From the NCBI GenBank assembly GCA_051294375.1, contig CM119271.1:1420721-1484720 (forward strand): DNA of 64,000 nucleotides, given 5' to 3'. The notes under the pieces were generated by a model. That model was not told the origin of the DNA, did no database searches, and was given only the letters and a program-made list of their open reading frames with translations. This document shows positions 31,131 through 43,500 of the stretch, one piece after another (within the stretch, counting starts at the first letter, position 1; every line of letters begins with the position of its first letter). Made by a program: the position numbers and the translations under genes. The DNA comes from Paraspadella gotoi. Its lineage: Eukaryota; Chaetognatha.

Positions 31131-34100
31131 ATGACGCTTCAATTCGTGCCGTTCGGCAGCAGCCTGGAGCCGGCCTTCTGGCACAACCTCACCCAATACA
31201 AATTGAACGAGTGGAAATTGGGGACCGAGGCCGTACCCGTTTTCGGATTTTATTCCACGACTTCAAGGTAAAATCCATGGAGATATTATTAATAATTTTA
31301 TCGTAAAACTACATGTAGTAGTAGGAGAGTTATGTTTGTTATGATTATATCGTATTTTGTTTCGGTAGCCAAGGTTCTCTCCGATCACAAGTTGATTTTA
31401 TTAATGCTCAAATTACCTTTTGAAAAATTCATCGTTGAAATAGTGTCAATTCTATTTAAAGAATCGAGGGCGTGCCGCCGCCACTCCGTCTTGACTTTTC
31501 CGCCTTCCTTCCCGACGCCACTCCGCCTCCCGACCACTTTGCCGCCCACGGCCTTTTAAAAAACTTCAACACCATAGAAGAGTTCAAGAACTTTGATAAG
31601 GTTCGACACATTTTTAAGCGGAAATTAAAATCTTTGAATAACTATAGTATTGGATGAAATTTTTCGAAAAATTTACTATTCGGAAAAGTTTGATTTTGGA
31701 CGATTTTTTATTTTAAAAACAGTGGACGTGTTTGGACTTGTATTTCAAGTCTTCTTCAGCACTGTGAAGCACAAGGAGAGAGAGAGAGAGAGAGATTTGA
31801 AAAAATGACAAAGTTGAGAGGTGAGGACAGGATCAGTTTTAGGCCAGATGGAGGGATAGATATTAAAAAGAAATTTGGTGAGAGAGAGAAAACAGTGAAT
31901 CTGGGTTGGCCATAGCCGATGAAATTTAAATGCTAATGTATACACTAAATACTATTCGGCAATAAAATAATCTATCATGAGCATCAATTATGGTATTAAA
32001 ATATTCAATCAATTAATTAATCTAAAGATCAATCAACTGTAGTGTTTTCACTGTTAGGTGACCTGGACCCGCGAACGCGCCGAAGAGACTCTCTGGAAAC
32101 CGATGGGCGACGGTCGAGTCTTCGCCGACCCATCTCTCCTAAACCAGTTCGTGGTAGTGGCCTACGCCGACCTCAAGCGATACAATTACTTTTACTGGTT
32201 CGGTTTCCTCGCCTTCTCCAGTCCGCAAGACACCGTCGTCCTCGACGAGCCCTTGTGCCTCGGCAACTCCTGGTCGTCCGGTCGGCTCCGTAAATTGGCC
32301 GTGGCCTACGACGCCTTCGCCGCCTCCGCCGAGAAGGCGCCCTTCTTCGTGATGCGAAGCGAAGCCGTCGGCGACGAAGAGATTATCGAAGTCAAGCGCT
32401 TATCGGCCGATTTCTTAGAAATGATCGAGGCTCACCCCTCGTCGAACTTCACCCTCGGTTTTTGCGACCCTTCCAACCTGGCCCGGTTTCCCGGTTGGCC
32501 TCTTAGAAACCTGTTGACTCTGTACGCCCTCCACTTTGCCAAGTCGAGGCCCTCGGTGGAGATCCTGTGTCTACGCGACTTTTATGCTGATGGGAAGCGG
32601 GACGTGAGCCGGTCGCTGCACCTCTCGTTGAAGGTTTCCCCGTTGACGAACGAAGGAGGTAAGAATACTAACTACCAAGGGTAAGGCTTGTTTCGAAGTC
32701 CTTACCTTTTTAAAATTCTCCCCCCCATTTTCCTCTCTACAAGCTCCTCCCCCGATGCCTTCCGTCGTTGGATGGGAGAAGAACGAGCGCGGGAAATCGG
32801 GTCCGCGATCCATCGATCTCTCCGCCACCATGGATCCGCAACGAGTCGCCGAAGCCGCCGTCGATCTTAACCTCAAGTTGATGAGATGGCGCCTCGTGCC
32901 GGAGTTGGACCTGAATACGCTCTCCGAAACGCGGGTCCTCATTTTGGGTTCCGGCACGTTGGGCTGCAACGTCGCACGGGGACTGTTGGGTGAGTACGCT
33001 AAATTGGGGAAAGGAATTAATTAAATTACATTAATTAATAAATTAAATTAATAATATTTGTTTCCAGGTTGGGGAATCCGTAACATCACCTTCGTGGATC
33101 ACGGGAAAGTCTCTTTTTCGAATCCCGTCCGACAAAGTCTATTCACGTTCGAAGATTGTCTCGACGGCGGGACGTGGAAGTCGCAAGCCGCCGCTCAGGG
33201 TTTGAGGAGGATCTTTCCCAGTGAGTCGTCGACGGGTTCGTTCTCCGCACTCTCTCTTATTCTATTCAACTATCCTAACATCCATGCAGGCATCCAAGCC
33301 AGCGCCGTCTTGCTGACGATCCCCATGCCTGGCCATTTCGTTTCCGAAGCCACGAAGGATCAAATGATGGCGAACGTCGCCAAACTGGACGACCTCATTC
33401 ACGAACACGATGTCGTCTTCCTGCTCACGGACACGCGAGAGAGTCGATGGCTGCCGACCCTCATGGCCAACGCTCAAGGTGAGAACAATGATCAGTAGTC
33501 GCAATAATTAACTTAATAAATAGAAAAAAGTAAAAACCCAACACTTTTGTTATAGATTTTTACTCAATACTCAATCATGATACTATTTACTAGCTGGAGG
33601 TAGAAAAGGGTAATGAACGAATAAATAATGATCAATGCCGAAAAATGCTAAAAAATCAATGTTCCATAACAAATCAAATCTTTATTTAAATGACATTCAC
33701 ATTGCGATCAATGAATAAATCCACAAGAATACTGACAGAACGGACCGTGGGCGGGTGGTTCAATTTGGTAGAATGCCTGATGTTTGATTCTGATTACGTT
33801 GAGCAGCTGATAGTTAACATCTTTTATTACCTTACCCTCAGGAAAACTGGTGATTAACGCGGCCCTGGGTTACGACTCTTTTGTGGTGATGCGTCACGGC
33901 ATCAAGATGCTCAACCCGACGCCGGAAGTGGCCGGGGCTGAGGGTGACGCCGACCAGAGTCAGGTCTTCATGAAGAAAATCCCCGGCGAGAAGTTGGGCT
34001 GCTATTTTTGCAACGACGTCGTCGCTCCCGGAGGTTTGGTTTTCGATTTTGTTTTGGTTTTTTTTTCCGATTTTTTATCTCGCCAGACGGGCAGTCTTGG

Positions 34101-36285
34101 GCAAAATGTTAAATCGTTTCTGCTTCTTTTAACCATAGTCGTCGTCACACTGTTAATTATTCAATTAATTAATAATTTATTATTCAGTCAATTAATCAAT
34201 TTATTATTCAATAAATTAATTTATCTATTAATTATTTAATCATTCTATTTATTTATCAATTAATTAATTATTTAATTAATCAAGTCAATCGTTATTGGCA
34301 TTATTGTTGTCGTCAGTGATTAAAGACATAAAAACAAATATTTCGAGTCAAATTAATTAATTGCTTTATTAATGAATTAACTCAAATTAGTTAATAAATT
34401 AATTAATTACCATTATTGATCGTGGACAGATCCAACATTACTTGCTCAAATTTATATATATAGTCGAGTTCATCTCTGTAATTTAATAATTATGATAATT
34501 AAATCATTAATAAGATAATCCATAAATTAATTTGTTACAGCAGCTGTCCTGTTTCTTTCTATTTTTCTTTTTTTTTCTCTTTTAATTATATGTCGCTTTT
34601 TTTTCCATTGCAACTTCTTCTGATTCGTCTAAAAACGAGTTCGCTTTTTTTTTTCTTTTTTATTTGGTTATTATCGCATCAATGAATGATTATCATTACA
34701 TCTATCATTTGGTTATCATCGCATCAATGATTTGGTTATTATCGCAATAATCATTTGGTTATCATCGTATTAATCCTTTGGTTATCATCGCATCAATATT
34801 TTGGTTATCATAACATCAATATTTGGTTATCATCGAATCAATAATTAATTATTATTATATCAATCAATTTTTATTATATCAATCAATTATTATTATATCA
34901 ATCAATTACTATTATATCAATTAATCAATTACTATTACTTCAATTAATCAACTACTATTATATCAATCAATCAATTATTATTACATTAATAATTCCTTAT
35001 CGTATCAATCATTCGTTTTTTCCCGAATTTTTTTTATAGTAACGTCTGGCGAGATCAGTATACTTTTAAGATTTTTTCTTTTGTTTTTGTTTTTTTCATT
35101 AAAATTCTTCTCTTCCTTCAGACTCGACACGAGATCGAACACTAGACCAACAATGCACCGTCACCCGACCCGGCGTATCCATGATCGCCTCGGCCCTCGC
35201 TGTGGAACTCCTCGTCAGCGTGCTGCAACATCCTCTGCGTGGACGCGCCTCCGCGCAAACCACCCCCACCGAAGACGACGATTACGACTACGACGACGAC
35301 CGGTTCGCGGATCCGTCTCGTCCCCGGGAACCCCAATCTTGTCTCGGCATCGTTCCACATCAAATTCGAGGGTTTCTATCGCGTCACCACCAGGTGGAGT
35401 GACGGGCGGAGCAATTCAAGGAGAAAGTGTTTGTTTGTGATAATTTTGATAGGGATTCTCTGAATAGGTATCCTAACCAGAAGTTAAGTCAGGAGAATAC
35501 GGGAAAATAATATTTTGACGGCAGGAAAATCTATAAGGCAACGAAATCACGAGGGTGAAAAAGGGGAGAAACTAGTAGGGGAGTGAGAGAGAGAAGGGTG
35601 AACTGAACTTCGTGAACGCGGCCCCGAATCCCTGGAAGGAGGATGATGAGGAGGTGAATGAGGAGAGTGGGTAAGAGTCCCGCGTCGGTCTATCTTCTTT
35701 TATTCTGGGATTGTTGTTTAATTTTCTTTTTTTTTTGCCCTAAAGGTCAAGAAAAATTAAGAAATTAAATTTTTTTTAGGTTTTATTTTTAATACAAAGT
35801 TTTATATTTTAATTTCAAAGACTTTTATCATTATGCCCTTGATGAAGACAGGATTCTTCGAAATGTTGCTTTTTTCTCTTATAAAAAAAATTTTAATGCA
35901 AGCAATGAAATGAAAACAAATAAAATGTAAAAAGTTTTTTTTTTACTTTTCGTCGCTCTTCCACCCTTGGCCCCTTAACATCCTTCGCTCCTCCCCTTTC
36001 ATCCAGGTTCTCCCCTCCTCCCTCGCCTTTGACCGCTGCACCTCCTGCTCCGACGTCGTCGTCCGCGCATTCCTCGGCCTCGAGTCCGACGACGACGACG
36101 CCTGGACGCGACACCGGGCCAACGTGAGGGCCGATCCAGACTTCCGCGCCCCCTTCTCCCAACTTTTTCTCATGAGGTCCTTCAACGAGACCAACTTCCT
36201 CGAGGATCTCACCGGCCTCACCGAACTTCACAAGGAGTCGAGGAACGCTGAGATTTGGGAGTTCAGCGACGAGGAGGAGATTTAA
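31131..36285 (+). CDS. ATG7: Ubiquitin-like modifier-activating enzyme ATG7
   Basis: This E1-like enzyme activates ATG8/LC3 and ATG12 in autophagy. Nine exons join in frame to 735 aa (human 703): 31131-31267, 31462-31600, 32058-32658, 32744-32989, 33068-33220, 33290-33478, 33842-34033, 35122-35393, 36007-36285. The N-terminal E2-recruiting domain begins [13 protein letters not shown]. The adenylation domain has the ATP loop GSGTLG (361-366), DTRESRWLP and the zinc-site [19 protein letters not shown]. The catalytic cysteine lies in [10 protein letters not shown] (about Cys564). The C-terminus ends [11 protein letters not shown], like other ATG7 proteins. Exon 8 has an acidic Asp/Tyr insert between VSVLQHP and the [16 protein letters not shown] segment. 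Intron 7 carries TIR element B. Confidence 0.95.
31721..31765 (-). ncRNA. Hammerhead-like motif 4, catalytic G lost
   Basis: On the minus strand CTGAAGA (31759-31753) is followed by a six-pair stem II (GACTTG/CAAGTC) and CAAACACGTC where GAAACATGTC is expected. Stem I is a perfect six pairs (ACAGTG/CACTGT). Replacement of the catalytic G12 by C should inactivate it. The adjoining GA tract (31775-31795) matches the arrangement beside motif 1. It lies in ATG7 intron 2. Confidence 0.6.
34415..34455 (-). mobile_element. Fragment of TIR element A
   Basis: ATCGTGGACAGATCC through TTGCTCAAATTT is the reverse complement, with mismatches, of the family A left end and its flank (TTTGAGCAAACAATGTCGG at about 1299). 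It is an end fragment inside family B copy 2. Confidence 0.5.
34662..34850 (+). repeat. Minisatellite, unit TTTGGTTATCATCGCATCAA
   Basis: About eight imperfect units match the array in family B copy 1, confirming it as an internal part of the element. Confidence 0.8.
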
Positions 36286-37515
36286 ATCCGGATTTAGATT
36301 TGGATGGGGGAGGAAGAGAAAATGGCGGGAAAATGTTTTCCTGCTTTTAGTTTTTAAATTAAAACTAGTCATTCTTATTTTTAGATTGTCCCTCGAGCTC
36401 TCAGGGGAAATAAAGTGTAATGTTTTGGTGTTCGTGGGATGAAGTTGAGCCGGAGGCGGAACCGAAATTGATTCGAGGATCTATCAGTGACGTCAAAGTG
36501 GTTATCAAGATTCGGTTGTTGTTAGAAAAAATAAAAAAAGGTCGCCTCTCACCGTAATCGCGCTTTTATTTTTATGTTTCCTTCTCTCTCTCTCTTTTAA
36601 GTATATGTAGCTCTCTCTCTCTCTCTCTTTCCCCAGTGCTGATTCATCGGGGAAAAAATGAATCTGCAGCTGGCTCTGCAGGGGCTCTTTCTTTTTCTCT
36701 CTTTTCTCTTTTCTGCTGCTGCCTTTTGATTTTTTTCTCTTTCTCTCTCTTCGTTTTTTTAAAAAAAAATTAAATTAGGATTGAACTCGTAAAATTAGGC
36801 ATCGCATTCGTACATGTTATCATTTTGCTTTCGCAACATCGGGTTTTTATTTCGTTTTTTTTTTAGGGACGCGTCTGCTGATCAGTTTATTTTTTGACAA
36901 TGAAAAAGGTTTTTTTTCTTTCAGAAACTGTAACTTTAATTTTTCTCAATACTTTTTTAAATGACAATCGCAAAATATAATTTTTCTTTCTGTATAAAAA
37001 TTAATTTTCTTTTCTCAAATTTTATTTTTTTTTAGTATAAAAATTTGTCGTCAATCCACATTATTCTTATGTGATTGCGACAATCCTTATGCTTTAAGGT
37101 TTTTTTTTTTGGTTCATGTCCGCGGCTCAACGCTCGTCATTATTTTACTAGGATCAAAAACGAATCATCTTTATTTAGATTAAAAAAATTCCATTTTTTC
37201 GTTGTTACTTAACATTTTTTGGTACCGATATATTTTTTATATATAAAAAAGGGATGTAATCTCTACATTGACGAAGCGACTGACATTTAAAAAAAAAAGG
37301 AGAAAAGATCTGAACTAAAAAAAAGAAAAACTCGTAACCCAATCCCACGATGCGATGATTCAATCGTCCTTTGGACTCCGACGATGACGCCGACGGCTAC
37401 GCCTCCGCCGAAAACGTCGCCCACGCGAAACCACGCCGCCGACGGCGAAAAACGAGGCAGCATGAAGTGACAAGCCGCGGCAGCGCAGCACTCTCGTCGC
37501 GAAAGGGGGGCGGAA
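36286..37515. other. Spacer between ATG7 and syntrophin
   Basis: It holds the ATG7 3' UTR with AATAAA at 36409-36414, a CT microsatellite (about 36584-36630) and AT-rich DNA. The likely syntrophin 5' UTR is GC-rich from about 37360. A frame there lacks a usable ATG and ends in a different phase from the syntrophin exon, so I do not call it coding. Confidence 0.5.
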
Positions 37516-40500
37516 ATGGCAACCGAGGCGGGATATCTGCCGCAAGTTGGTGTCTCTTGTGCGGATTTGAAGTTTGGCATGGTGACCGTGTCGGATGGAA
37601 AGACGAAACCACAACCGGTGAGGGGACCTTTTTTTGAAATTCGTGGAGAATTTTAATTAAATTCTTATTAGATTTATGAGAAATGTGATAAATAGACTCT
37701 TCAAAACTTTAGCTAAGTTTAACTTTTAAGTTATGATTGCGAGCACGAGAATTTCTCCCTCTCGTCCACAACCCCTCGACCTGCAGGTGCGCCTTCAACT
37801 GACGCCGGACGCGTTCATCCTCCAGCGCGAGGAGCTTTGCCTCGCCGGCGCCGCGGAACCGCCCGTCGACGGCGCGACCGGTTCCGACTTTTCCATCCAC
37901 GACACCCTCAACTCTGACGGCGCCGACTCGCGATTCTCGGATCAACAAGTGAGTCGGAAGTAAAGCCCGAGTTATGGATGATATGATGGATGCTGGTTGT
38001 GACGATGATTTTCGGGAATTGAATGACATTAACAAAATACAAGGAAATGAAATTGAGCTTGTGTGTGTAATTTACTGGAGTTTTTTGTTTGTTTGAATAG
38101 AAAAGGTGGGTGACTAAAAGAAAGTCGACGGTATTTTCAATATTTCTTTTCTTTTTCTATTTGGCTCTTTTATTTTCTTAGCCTTTTCCTGCGTTTCTGC
38201 ATGCTTATGGTTCTTATAATTGAAGTTTTATTGCTTAAGGACCAGCTAACTCGTTTTGCGGAAAAAAATTGCGAAATCAGGCGTAATTGCATGGTCTACT
38301 TATAGAACGATTAAAAAAAATATTCTTTTTGTATAAGTGGCGAATTCTTATCTTTCGTACAAGGGTTTTGCGCCCGGTGAATAACCTTCCTCTTCCTCTA
38401 TTTTTCTCCTCCCTTTTCCACCAATCAGACTTTTTATTAAAAATAAAACAAAAGATCATCGACCGATCAAGTTTGGAATTTCTTTCGCTCCTTCGACAAG
38501 CTCGATCTTGATAAAGGGGTTGATAAAAATTAATCTCTGGTCCTTTATTTCTTGAAATTTCTATTTCTGCGTCAAAATTGCGTTTGTCGTAATCCGGTTT
38601 CTTCGATTTCGTTTTAATTCTGACTGAGAAGGACAAATCAATAAAAAAAAACAATCAAGATTCTTCCGTCATTCTTAGTCGACACAAATTACTAATTTGT
38701 AAAATTATACACCACAAAAAGCCTGAAAATTGACAGTAGCGATAAAACGATAAGACAGAATTATCTAGTATAACAAATATGGCTGAAGAAACGCGAAGAG
38801 TGAAGCGCGACCGAGCAGAGCGCTTTAACTGGCACCTGACCAGAAACTTTCTCGACGAGAACTCCTACCGGATGATGAAGCACGTCGCCAAGTGGAGTCG
38901 CGAGGAATATCACGTGGTGGAGCACGATCCGCTCAAGAAGTGGTTCACCAAATGCATCGACTTTCTGGAGGAAGAAGACGATCCCAAGACCTTCGTCCAG
39001 ATCGTCCGCAAGCACGACGTTAACACCCGCGTCGCCATGAACGACGACGCCGCCGACATGGGTCCCAGCGTTCTCATCGAGGAAGCTTTCAGCTTCTGCA
39101 AGAAGCCCGCTCTACTTGCCGTGCTCAAGAAACGCGGGGCCAACATCAACTACCGCTTCAAGGGACGCACCTTGCTCCACACGGCGGCCAATGGCGGCAA
39201 CGGCGTCGCCTTTGCCGTGGGAATCAAGTGGGGCCTCGATCCTCACGCCCGCGACAACCACGGCGACGAACCAATCATCTACGGTCTCCGCTCGGCCGGC
39301 TGCGACGCCAAGACTTGCCGCCTTCTCTTTCGTTTGACAGGCACGGATCCGATGGGCTTTTATCCTTGCACGAGGACCCTTTACGACGAGTGGCTGCCCT
39401 TCGCCCACGGCCAGTTCCCGTCCACAGCCAAACTGTCCTATTTGCACATGGTGGCACAAAACGAACCGTTGACGGCGACGGCTGGCGAGATCGTCGAGCA
39501 CAAGATCGACATGGGCCTCGAGTACGGGTTCGAAGTTGACGTTTCGCACGGCGGAGGACCAACTCCGATGCTAATGGCTTGCGTCCCCGCGGCCTTGTGC
39601 GACAAGCCTGATATTTTGGAATATTTAAGGGAGAAAGGGGCCAACTTGTCTCTGCCTCAGGCGCGGATATTTTCGTGAAAAAAATATTATGAAAAAAAAT
39701 AGTTTAAAATTATTTATTTGATGTAGTCTCATAGGAAAAACCATTTAAATTTTTTCAGTAAAATAGGTTAAAAGAAATATTTTACGCTTATCGTTTCAAT
39801 GAAGATGTTGGCGAAGATTTAAAATTCAATTATTTAAATTGAAGTATAAGTTGCAGCGCGAAATAATTTCTTCCCGAAAATATCCACACGCTCTGCGTCG
39901 CTTCCCTTCAGAACAAGGAAGTGTTTCATTACATCGCCTACATCTACAACCGCCCTTCGGACACCTGTTGCCTCGAGTGGTGCATCGAAAACGGCCTCGA
40001 CATCAACGACTACAACGACAATCTCGTCCCTCCTCTTTTCCGCGCATGCGCCACCGCGCCGCGCCTCCATTTTATGTTGGAAAATGGGGCGGACCCTTCT
40101 GCCCTTTCAAAGCACGAGAAGCCCATGAACCTGCTCCGTTTCATGGCGGATCACTTCGCGGCGCCGGGCCAAGCGGACGAGAACAGCCTCGACGCCGTTA
40201 GATTCGCCCTCGACCTCGGATTCCGCATTTATAATCGAGAAACGCGGAAGAGAGTCTGCGCTCGCTTCGACAAGATCCAACAGTTCGTCGACATGTGCCG
40301 CAGTGAAAATTACGAGACGGCCTTCGAGCCGACGAGATGCAGTTACGAGAAGTGCGGCAATATCAGACGGCGCCGGTAACTTTTAAGCGGTGCGGCGCAT
40401 GCGTGGAAGACGTGGCCTGGAGAAAAAAGAAAAGAGTTTATTGCGGGAAAGCATGTCAGAGAGCGGACTGGGCGGAGAGGCATAAGAGGGAGCACGAGTC

Positions 40501-43500
40501 GAGTAATATGGAGTCTGTGGATTGAATTTGTTTGTATATAAATTGTGTGATATTTAAATAATTTATAAAATATTTCGATTTATAAATACTCGTGACAATC
40601 GTTCTTCGTTTGTGGAGGATATTTAAAATTCATTAGCCTGCGTATTTGTACTGTAACTTATTGTAAAAATGTTTTAATTATTGATAATCTGTTTAGTGAA
40701 AATAGTAATAGTCATTATTTATCAGCTTAGCGCTTGGTGAAGAGTGATTTGACCGAACCAAGATACGAGTTACAATTACAATTGAGACAATTCTATTTTT
40801 CCGCAAGACGGCTTAAATTGAGCTCCTGTGATATATATAGTCTTGGTTAAAAAATGAAATCTATGAACCTCTTGTAAATTTCTTTGTCAAGAAATAAAAA
40901 ACACTCGCTTTAATGATATAAATATTATTTGATTTAAAACAGAGAAAAAGGCAAGCTAGTAATGTCGACTTTCAGAGCTTAATATCCCTATCTCTGATTC
41001 GAAGACGGTCGTGGCAAATGAGCTTTCTTCGTCAATAACTAACAATAAATATCTTTCCTCGTTCTCTTTCGCCAGGAACGACGGGTGACGCTCCAACGCC
41101 AACCAGACGGGGGCCTCGGCCTCTCCATCAAAGGAGGCATCGAACATCACCTTCCAATCCTCATTTCGCGCATATTCAAGGTGGCCGAGGATTATATTAT
41201 TTCTTTCTTTTACGTACTATATAGAAAACGGGTTTATTTTTGTAACGTGTTATCTATTCCAAAATTTTATTAAAGAGACTTTCTTTTCTTTGCCTTCTTT
41301 AGTTTCGTTTTAGTATTGAGCAGAAAACAAAGTTTATTTGTTTATATAGAAAAAAAAGGACAAGTCTTCATCAAATATCATCAAAAATAAGAGTCGAAAC
41401 ATGTTATTTTTAAATTATAACTCGTTTGTAAACAAATAACCTTTTTCTCTTCGATAGAGTTATATAGAAAATCAAGTTTATTTTTGCTAATATAAAACAT
41501 TTTTTAAAAAAATTGTTCAGCATAGTTATTGAATGACACGTATAGTATAGTGAATAAATACATAGAGTATCGACAGAAAAATAGCTAAGTTTATTTTATG
41601 TTTTCTCAAATTAGTTAATAAATTTGCGTTGAATATCTCCTAACGAACTTACTCATTCACTTTCTTATTCCACGTTTCGTCCCCTTTCCCCCTCTCATTC
41701 TTCTTCCCTCATCAGGACCAAGCGGCCGACCTGTCCGAGTCCTTGTTTGTGGGCGACGCCATCGTGGCGGTCAACGACGCCTCCATCGAGGCCGCCACGC
41801 ACGACGAGGCGGTCGCCGCCCTCAAGAACGCCGGGAATCAAGTCACGCTCGTCGTCAGACACTTCCCCGCCGCCACGCCCTTCCTCGTCAAGGCAGGCAC
41901 CGCCGCCTCCAACGCCTCCACCGCCGGCTCTTCCAACTATAGGTCACTTTTTCTCAATTTTCAGATTTTTTTTTATTTTTGAAATTTTTGGTTAATTGGG
42001 CCTGTTCATTGACTTTTGTACTGTACTGTTTTACTAATAAAACATTAACTATGTTGAGATGAGTATGAATACTGTATTATTAGTAAAACAGTTCAGTACA
42101 GTGAACGATTCGCGAAGACGGAATATCTAACTTGGGTCCTTCATGGGGACAATTTTACAAGCGCCGGTAAAAAAACGCTGTCATTTGAAAACCCATGAAG
42201 ATTTTTTTAATGTTATGTTAATTTCAGTAAGTTTTCTGAAGAAATTTGAAATAATGTTAATATTATCTTCTGAAAGCCCTTTCAAATCTAAAGAGAATGA
42301 CGTACTTACGAATACTGTAGTATAAAATTTAACCGGCTCAGCTTTAATTCAATTAGGATACTCAAAAACGAGACATCTTTCCAAAAATCAATAGCTGGAA
42401 GGTAAATTAAGATTTTTATCAAATTGTAATTGGCTATCTTGAATATTTTTTTCTCAGACTCTTTCATGATACTTATTTAAATAATAATATTTTCTGTTAT
42501 AATAATTTAAACAGGTCATATATTTTTTTAAAAAATTAAAATTTTAGATAATTTTTGACTCTCTTAGTTGAACCAAGGCTGGGCAGCTTAATTTTTCTGA
42601 GGATACTAATATTATTAATATCTTAATAAATACTTTGTTTAAAAAAGTGCTAAAAGTTAAAAAAAAAAGAATTTAAAAACAGTGAGTTGGATAATGAAAC
42701 CCGATTTTAAAAGCCAACTTTCTCCACTCATTGTCAAGGCATTAACTGATAAATATAAAATTTGAACACATAAATTATTTTAATATTTTCTACTCAACTA
42801 ACTTTTAAAATCAATAAAATAACCACTGGTTTGCAAATGGCAGCCTTTTTTTACCGACGCTTGTAAAATTGTCACCATGTAAGCTAAGAGTGAATGAAAA
42901 ACCAGAAGAAAAGAGCATCTTAATTCTCCAAAGATTATGAATATCATGCTGAGCTAAAACTAATATTGTAATAAGTAACAAGTGACCGATACAACATTTC
43001 AAATACCCAACATAGTTCTTCTCCTTGTTCTTTTTAGCACCCGCGCGCGTTCCGGCAGCATCGGCGCCTCGGCCGATTTCCGGTCTGGCTTCAACGGCGC
43101 CGGGACGGCCAGTTCCGGCCAAGGCTCCTTGTCCTCTGGATCCAGCGGCGATCCTCGCCAGGTCCCTTCGTCGCGCGTGGATCGCCACTGGGTCGACGTG
43201 CTCGCCATCCCGCTCCTCATGGCCAACGTGACGCGATACATGACGGGCACGGACAAGGCGCGGCCCAACGCCTTCGAACTCGTCGGCATGGACTCCACCT
43301 CCTCGGGAATCATCATCTGCGACGACGGGGCCTCGCTAGAGGAGTGGGTCCACTCCATATCCGACAACATCGCCGCCCTCAACGCCCAGACGCTGGCCGT
43401 CTCCAACAAGGGCGTCCCCGTCGCCGAGTACGTCTTCCACGCCTGCTGGGTGGGCGAGAGGGTGACCAGCGCCCGATCCTGGCCCGTGTGGCGACCGCGC

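Larger units (their letters stand above)
34077..35055. mobile_element. Non-autonomous TIR element, family B, copy 2
   Basis: ATCTCGCCAGACG (34077-34089) and CGTCTGGCGAGAT (35043-35055) are perfect 13-bp inverted ends. The interior repeats the order seen in copy 1: TTTCTGCTTCTTTT, pyrimidine-rich DNA, TTCTGATTCGTCTAAAAACG, the TGGTTATCATC minisatellite and a TATCAATCAATTA array. It fills most of ATG7 intron 7 and carries a fragment of family A. Confidence 0.8.

Noticed and set aside
33745-33800. tRNA-like segment GTGGTTCAATTTGGTAGAAT in ATG7 intron 6
   Set aside because: The first part resembles a tRNA D-arm, but the anticodon arm is missing and the acceptor stem does not pair. It may be a SINE relic.
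35838-35872. TTGATGAAGA...TCTTCGAAATG resembling a hammerhead
   Set aside because: The essential first C of CTGATGA is T and stem III is absent; probably chance or strongly decayed.
41341-41425. GAGTCGAAACATGTT resembling a hammerhead 3' half
   Set aside because: The CTGANGA box is missing and stem II cannot form; at most a decayed copy, so not annotated.
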